In this document: positions 60,828 through 64,000 of the stretch, in pieces
How positions within the stretch are numbered: position 1 is the stretch's first letter
Layout: every line of letters begins with the position of its first letter
DNA from: CAITSH01 sp945892985
GTDB lineage: Bacteria; Pseudomonadota; Gammaproteobacteria; Burkholderiales; SG8-39
Length of the DNA: 64,000 nt
NCBI GenBank assembly: GCA_945892985.1
Contig: CAMDDU010000015.1
Span: 1-64,000 of the forward strand
Reading direction: 5' to 3'
The notes under the pieces: generated by a model
Database searches by the model: none
Seen by the model: the letters and a program-made list of their open reading frames with translations, nothing else
What the model was told of the DNA's origin: nothing
Translations under genes and position numbers: made by a program

Positions 60828-61844
60828 CTATTGCGGGATAAATTCGTTGGTAAAGTACGTCGATACCGGCTGGCGATTCTTGAGCTCGGCATGCTTTTCC
60901 AGCAAATCCAGCGTGGCAGTCCAATCGGCCTCACTGGTCCAGCCCATGGGCTTGCCGACCGAGCGCGGCGTTTGCGCCAGCTTCAAAGCCCAGCCGAGCG
61001 TCTCGGTCAGGAACACGCGGTTGGCCTTGGGGGCCGCTTTGAGGGTGTACTCCACCGCCTCGTTCGGGTTCTTGCGGGCATACTCCCATGAACGCACCGT
61101 CGCCGCCATGAATCGTTTCACCAGATCGGGGTTCTGCTTGATGAGATCGTTATGCGCGGCAACCGAGGCACTTACGGTGGAGATGCCATAGTCCACATAC
61201 GTAATCTGGTCGATGTTCATTCCGGCCGGTGCGCCAAGCTTTACGCGGTAATAGTCGCCGGTCACATACCCACCCACGGCGTCGACCTGGCCCTGGTAGA
61301 GCACCCCAGGCTTGTTGGCCGGGTTGATGGCAACAACCTTGACCGTTTTGGGGTCGATCTTGTTCGATATGAGCAGCGTATTGAACAAGGCCGTCATCGC
61401 TTCGCCTGGCTGCAGGCCCACCGTCTTGCCCTTGAGGTCGGCTAGCGTCTTGATGCCGGAGGCCGTATTGAAGATGAGGTCGAACGGCGCCTGCTGCACC
61501 AGTGTGCCGACCGATCGGATCGGCAACCCCTGGCCTACGCTCAACGCAAGAACACTACCGTCGATTATGCTGAACTGCTCCGATTTTTGCGCCAGTAACG
61601 CGGCGTTGGGCGCGGCACCCTTGCCTTCGATGATCTTCAGATCTATGCCGGCATCGCGGTAAAAGCCCAGCGCTTGGCCGAGGAAAAACGGCAGTTGGTC
61701 CCCTCCAAATCCCGGAATCCACGCCAAGCGCAGCGTGACCTCGTCGCGCGCCGGGGTCTGGGCTTGCGCGAGCGGCGTGAAACATGTGAACAGCGTAAGC
61801 GCGGCGATTAGTGCGAGTGGTACCACAGACAGGCGTAAGCGCAT
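60828..61844 (-). CDS. ABC transporter substrate-binding protein (NMT1/THI5-like), system 2
   Basis: A 338-residue periplasmic protein with signal peptide ending PLAQAQ. THI5-like features: RLAWIPGFGGDQLPFFLGQALGFYRDAGIDLKIIEGKG and LADLKGKTVGLQPGEAMTALF. It is distinct from the binding protein at 54997. ATG 61844 with GGAG. Confidence 0.92.
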   Translation of the reverse strand: MRLRLSVVPLALIAALTLFTCFTPLAQAQTPARDEVTLRLAWIPGFGGDQLPFFLGQALGFYRDAGIDLKIIEGKGAAPNAALLAQKSEQFSIIDGSVLALSVGQGLPIRSVGTLVQQAPFDLIFNTASGIKTLADLKGKTVGLQPGEAMTALFNTLLISNKIDPKTVKVVAINPANKPGVLYQGQVDAVGGYVTGDYYRVKLGAPAGMNIDQITYVDYGISTVSASVAAHNDLIKQNPDLVKRFMAATVRSWEYARKNPNEAVEYTLKAAPKANRVFLTETLGWALKLAQTPRSVGKPMGWTSEADWTATLDLLEKHAELKNRQPVSTYFTNEFIPQ

Positions 61845-61946
61845 AATTTCTCCTCGTTAACTCGGTTGGGCGGGCAAAAACGGGGTGGCTAAACTCATAG
61901 AAAGAAGTAATGATACTAATGGATGCACTAGGCCGCGGCGACGGCG

Positions 61947-62390
61947 TCAGCCGGCATCCCCGGCTTTTCTAGTTTTCTTACCTGCCGGCTTGACGGCGCT
62001 CTCGGCCATCACTGCATTGAGCCGTTTCATCGCGAACAAACCTCGCGGCTGGCCGGCGTAGTACATAACCTGATAGATGATTTCCTTTATGTCATCGTTG
62101 CTGATGCCCAGCTTGTGCGCATGGCGCAGGTGCAGGTCAATGCCATCGGTGCCCAAGGTGATCAGAGAAGCGAGCACGATCATTTCTCTTTCGCGCAGCG
62201 TGAGCCCGGGCCGCGCCCAGACCTCGCCAAACACGAAGCCGGTGGTCAGGCGCCAGAAAACTTCGTCGTTCTTGCGAAGGTCGGGGTTGGTGCCCCAGCC
62301 CATTTTTTTGTATATCTTGAGACCACGCTCAAGGCGGCCCTTGGGATCCAGGGTTAGGTTTTTGCTTTTTTTTATGGCGGGCTTTTTCAT
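61947..62390 (-). CDS. Carboxymuconolactone decarboxylase-family protein
   Basis: A 147-residue CMD/AhpD-like protein: TLREREMIVLASLITLGTD, LHLRHAHKLGISNDDIKEIIYQVMYYAG. There is no CxxC, so it is not a peroxidase; PcaC-type decarboxylase or relative. Very Lys-rich ends. ATG 62390 with AGGT, just after the dienelactone hydrolase stop. Confidence 0.85.
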   Translation of the reverse strand: MKKPAIKKSKNLTLDPKGRLERGLKIYKKMGWGTNPDLRKNDEVFWRLTTGFVFGEVWARPGLTLREREMIVLASLITLGTDGIDLHLRHAHKLGISNDDIKEIIYQVMYYAGQPRGLFAMKRLNAVMAESAVKPAGKKTRKAGDAG

Positions 62391-62396
62391 GGCACC

Positions 62397-63170
62397 TCAG
62401 TTGGGTGAGTGGAGTTGGCGCCGGAACATTGGAAAGATGATTTCCCAGTCACGGTTGGCACCCTGCTTGTCGAAAATATCGCGATCGGGCAACGCATAGC
62501 CGTGGTCCGCGCCCTGATGGATTTCGGAATGGTAATTAACCCCCGCGGCGCGCATCGCCTTGTCCAGTCCCTCGATCATCGCGACCGGCGTGTGGCGATC
62601 TTTTGAGGCAAAACCGCAGTACACCTCGCCCTGTGCGTTGGCGGCGGTCAGGTGCGGTGAATCGGCGGCATTTGACACAAGGTCTGTGCCATGAAGGCTC
62701 ACGCTCGCCCGGAAACGGTCTGGAAACACGCCGGCAACGCGAAACACATGGCGTCCTCCCATGCAGTAGCCGATGGAACCGAGCGGGCCGCCCGGTCGCA
62801 CCGGCTGGCCGGCATCGATAAAATTCAGGATCGCACGCGTATCCTCGATCACCATGCCGTCGTTGAGGTGCTTGAGCGGTTCAAGCACTTTTTCGCGCTT
62901 GTCCTGCTCAAGCGCATCAAGCGTGATCATCTGGTTCTTTGCGTTGCGGAACTCGTGCCTGACCCTTCCCTGGCGATAATAAAAATCCGGCACCATACAG
63001 TAATAACCGACCGTCGCAACACGCCGCGCAACGTCGAACAGCTCTTCGCGCACGCCCCAGACATCCATGTAGATAATGACCGCAGGAAAGGGGCCACCCT
63101 CGACCGGGTGCGTGACAAAGGTGTCAATTACGCCGCTCGGTGTGGGAATTTCGAACACATGTTCTCTCAC
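62397..63170 (-). CDS. Dienelactone hydrolase-family protein
   Basis: A 257-residue hydrolase. Nucleophile Cys in IGYCMGGRH near 130; His in GADHGYALPDRD; acidic residue in FASKDRHTPV. ATG absent; starts GTG 63170 with AGGGA upstream. Likely hydrolyses a lactone or enol ester. Confidence 0.88.
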   Translation of the reverse strand: MREHVFEIPTPSGVIDTFVTHPVEGGPFPAVIIYMDVWGVREELFDVARRVATVGYYCMVPDFYYRQGRVRHEFRNAKNQMITLDALEQDKREKVLEPLKHLNDGMVIEDTRAILNFIDAGQPVRPGGPLGSIGYCMGGRHVFRVAGVFPDRFRASVSLHGTDLVSNAADSPHLTAANAQGEVYCGFASKDRHTPVAMIEGLDKAMRAAGVNYHSEIHQGADHGYALPDRDIFDKQGANRDWEIIFPMFRRQLHSPN

Positions 63171-63239
63171 AAAATTGTCCCTTTCTGGAAGAGGGCATGC
63201 AGGGAAAATACCCTAGCGCAGGCTACGCAGGCGCCCAAG

Positions 63240-64000
63240 CTACTCTCCTCCCAGTTCACGCCTGGATTTGCCGGTCACTTGCATCAGGAAACTGTAATCA
63301 AAAACACGGTCCACAGCTGCGGTGGTATCAACTTTTGTAATTCCGGCCTCGTGGATGATTTTCAGCAGCGCCTTGGATTCTTTCTGGTAAAGCTTGTAAT
63401 CGAGCCGGCCGCGAGGGATCGACTCCTTCACGACTTCGGGCGTTGAGCCGGTACCTTTTTGCGCCACCTCGGCATAGCGCCCGGGATTGGCATTAAGCGC
63501 GTCGGTGGCCTCGACCAGCGCCCTCACCATGGCCAGCACCGCGCTGCGCTTCTTCAACGCAAAATCGGCGTTGACGGCGAGTGCGCCATTAATGTGTCGA
63601 GTCGGGTTGTCGCCGATATCTAGGCTGCTGTAGTAGCCGTCGCCAGCCAGCGCCGCGTTGGCGTTATTGGGCTCCCAAAACACGAAGCCGTCGATATCGC
63701 CGGCGCGCAGTGCGGCCTGCAGCGGCGGGCCGCCTGGAGGCGCAAAGCTGATGGTCTTTATTTTCGAAACGTCGGCACCGCCGAGTCTGGCCGATACCTT
63801 GAACAACAGCTCGGCGTAGCTGTTAGGCGCCGTTCCCAGCACCTTGCCCTCAAGGTCCTTCCATGTGTTCGCCGTCACGCCCTTGCGAAGCGTCAGGCTT
63901 TGGCCGCCAGCAAAAACACCGGCGACAATCTTGTGGTTCCTGAATTCCTTCTCCTCCATCAAGCCAACATTTACGTAGCCTAGCACCGCGGCATCCAGTT
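63240..64000 (-). CDS. ABC substrate-binding protein (NMT1/TauA type), 5' end beyond window
   Basis: The frame is open to the right edge and encodes about 253 residues that align along their length with residues from LGYVN on of the protein at 54997-55974 (LGYVNVGLMEE, GTAPNSYAELLF, RAGDIDGFVFWEPNNANAA, KGTGSTPEVVKESIPRG). The real start is outside. It implies a second copy of transport system 1 to the right. Confidence 0.9.
   Translation of the reverse strand, partial: LDAAVLGYVNVGLMEEKEFRNHKIVAGVFAGGQSLTLRKGVTANTWKDLEGKVLGTAPNSYAELLFKVSARLGGADVSKIKTISFAPPGGPPLQAALRAGDIDGFVFWEPNNANAALAGDGYYSSLDIGDNPTRHINGALAVNADFALKKRSAVLAMVRALVEATDALNANPGRYAEVAQKGTGSTPEVVKESIPRGRLDYKLYQKESKALLKIIHEAGITKVDTTAAVDRVFDYSFLMQVTGKSRRELGGE

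Overview
The window is a high-GC proteobacterial chromosome segment. Its gene content and arrangement (rnfB without a membrane anchor next to nth, adjacent aat and bpt, MSHA-type pilus genes, a DUF1841 protein, paired c553-like cytochromes, and many NitT/TauT and CaiB-type genes) point to a Betaproteobacterium, probably Burkholderiales, Rhodocyclales or relatives. No rRNA, tRNA, CRISPR array or prophage was seen. Mobile DNA is limited to the end of an IS30-type transposase at the left edge and some intergenic repeat elements.

Region 1 (1-10.6 kb, mostly minus strand) is an MSHA-like type IV pilus locus. In transcription order it holds a PglL-type O-oligosaccharyltransferase, mshE, mshG, a prepilin, two mshA-type major pilins, mshC, mshD, mshO and a very large mshP. 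The inner-membrane and secretin genes (mshIJKLMN) are not in the window. An IS30 remnant lies just beyond mshP, where mshQ would be expected.

Region 2 (10.6-38.3 kb) is housekeeping: NUDIX hydrolase, aat-bpt (N-degron tagging), pyrD, alanine dehydrogenase, rnfB-nth, DUF1841, two cytochromes c, an amidase, a MoxR/VWA pair, a second PilB/GspE-type ATPase, a peroxiredoxin, an HDAC-family amidohydrolase, htpG, azlCD, an M16 protease, an alpha/beta hydrolase, a VOC protein, a Ser/Thr kinase fused to a cyclic-nucleotide-binding domain, a methyltransferase and an MFS exporter. Several junctions carry 7-8 bp tandem repeats, often with a short inverted arm and in two cases abutting a start codon. An approximately 500 bp composite inverted-repeat element lies between the HDAC gene and htpG.

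Region 3 (38.3-64 kb, running off the right edge) is an uninterrupted catabolic island. It has two NitT/TauT-type ABC importers plus a third substrate-binding protein, a GntR/FCD regulator, and hydrolytic enzymes typical of N-containing ring compounds: CodA-like deaminase, TrzN/MtaD-like amidohydrolase, amidase, M20 hydrolase, nitrilase-type amidase, a molybdenum hydroxylase large subunit, a hydrolase resembling 2,6-dihydroxypseudooxynicotine hydrolase, dienelactone hydrolase and a carboxymuconolactone-decarboxylase-like protein. CoA-transferase and crotonase-type enzymes are also present. Three SDR genes, two PcaD-like hydrolases and two closely related binding proteins suggest duplicated modules. 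Several enzymes lack textbook catalytic residues: Tyr to Leu in two SDRs, Glu-Glu to His-Met in the M20 protein, Glu to Ser in the amidohydrolase, and both Glu in the crotonase. The remnant of a second molybdenum hydroxylase lies between the second ABC ATPase and an SDR. My inference is an undescribed uptake and degradation pathway for an N-heterocycle or cyclic amide. The substrate cannot be read from sequence.
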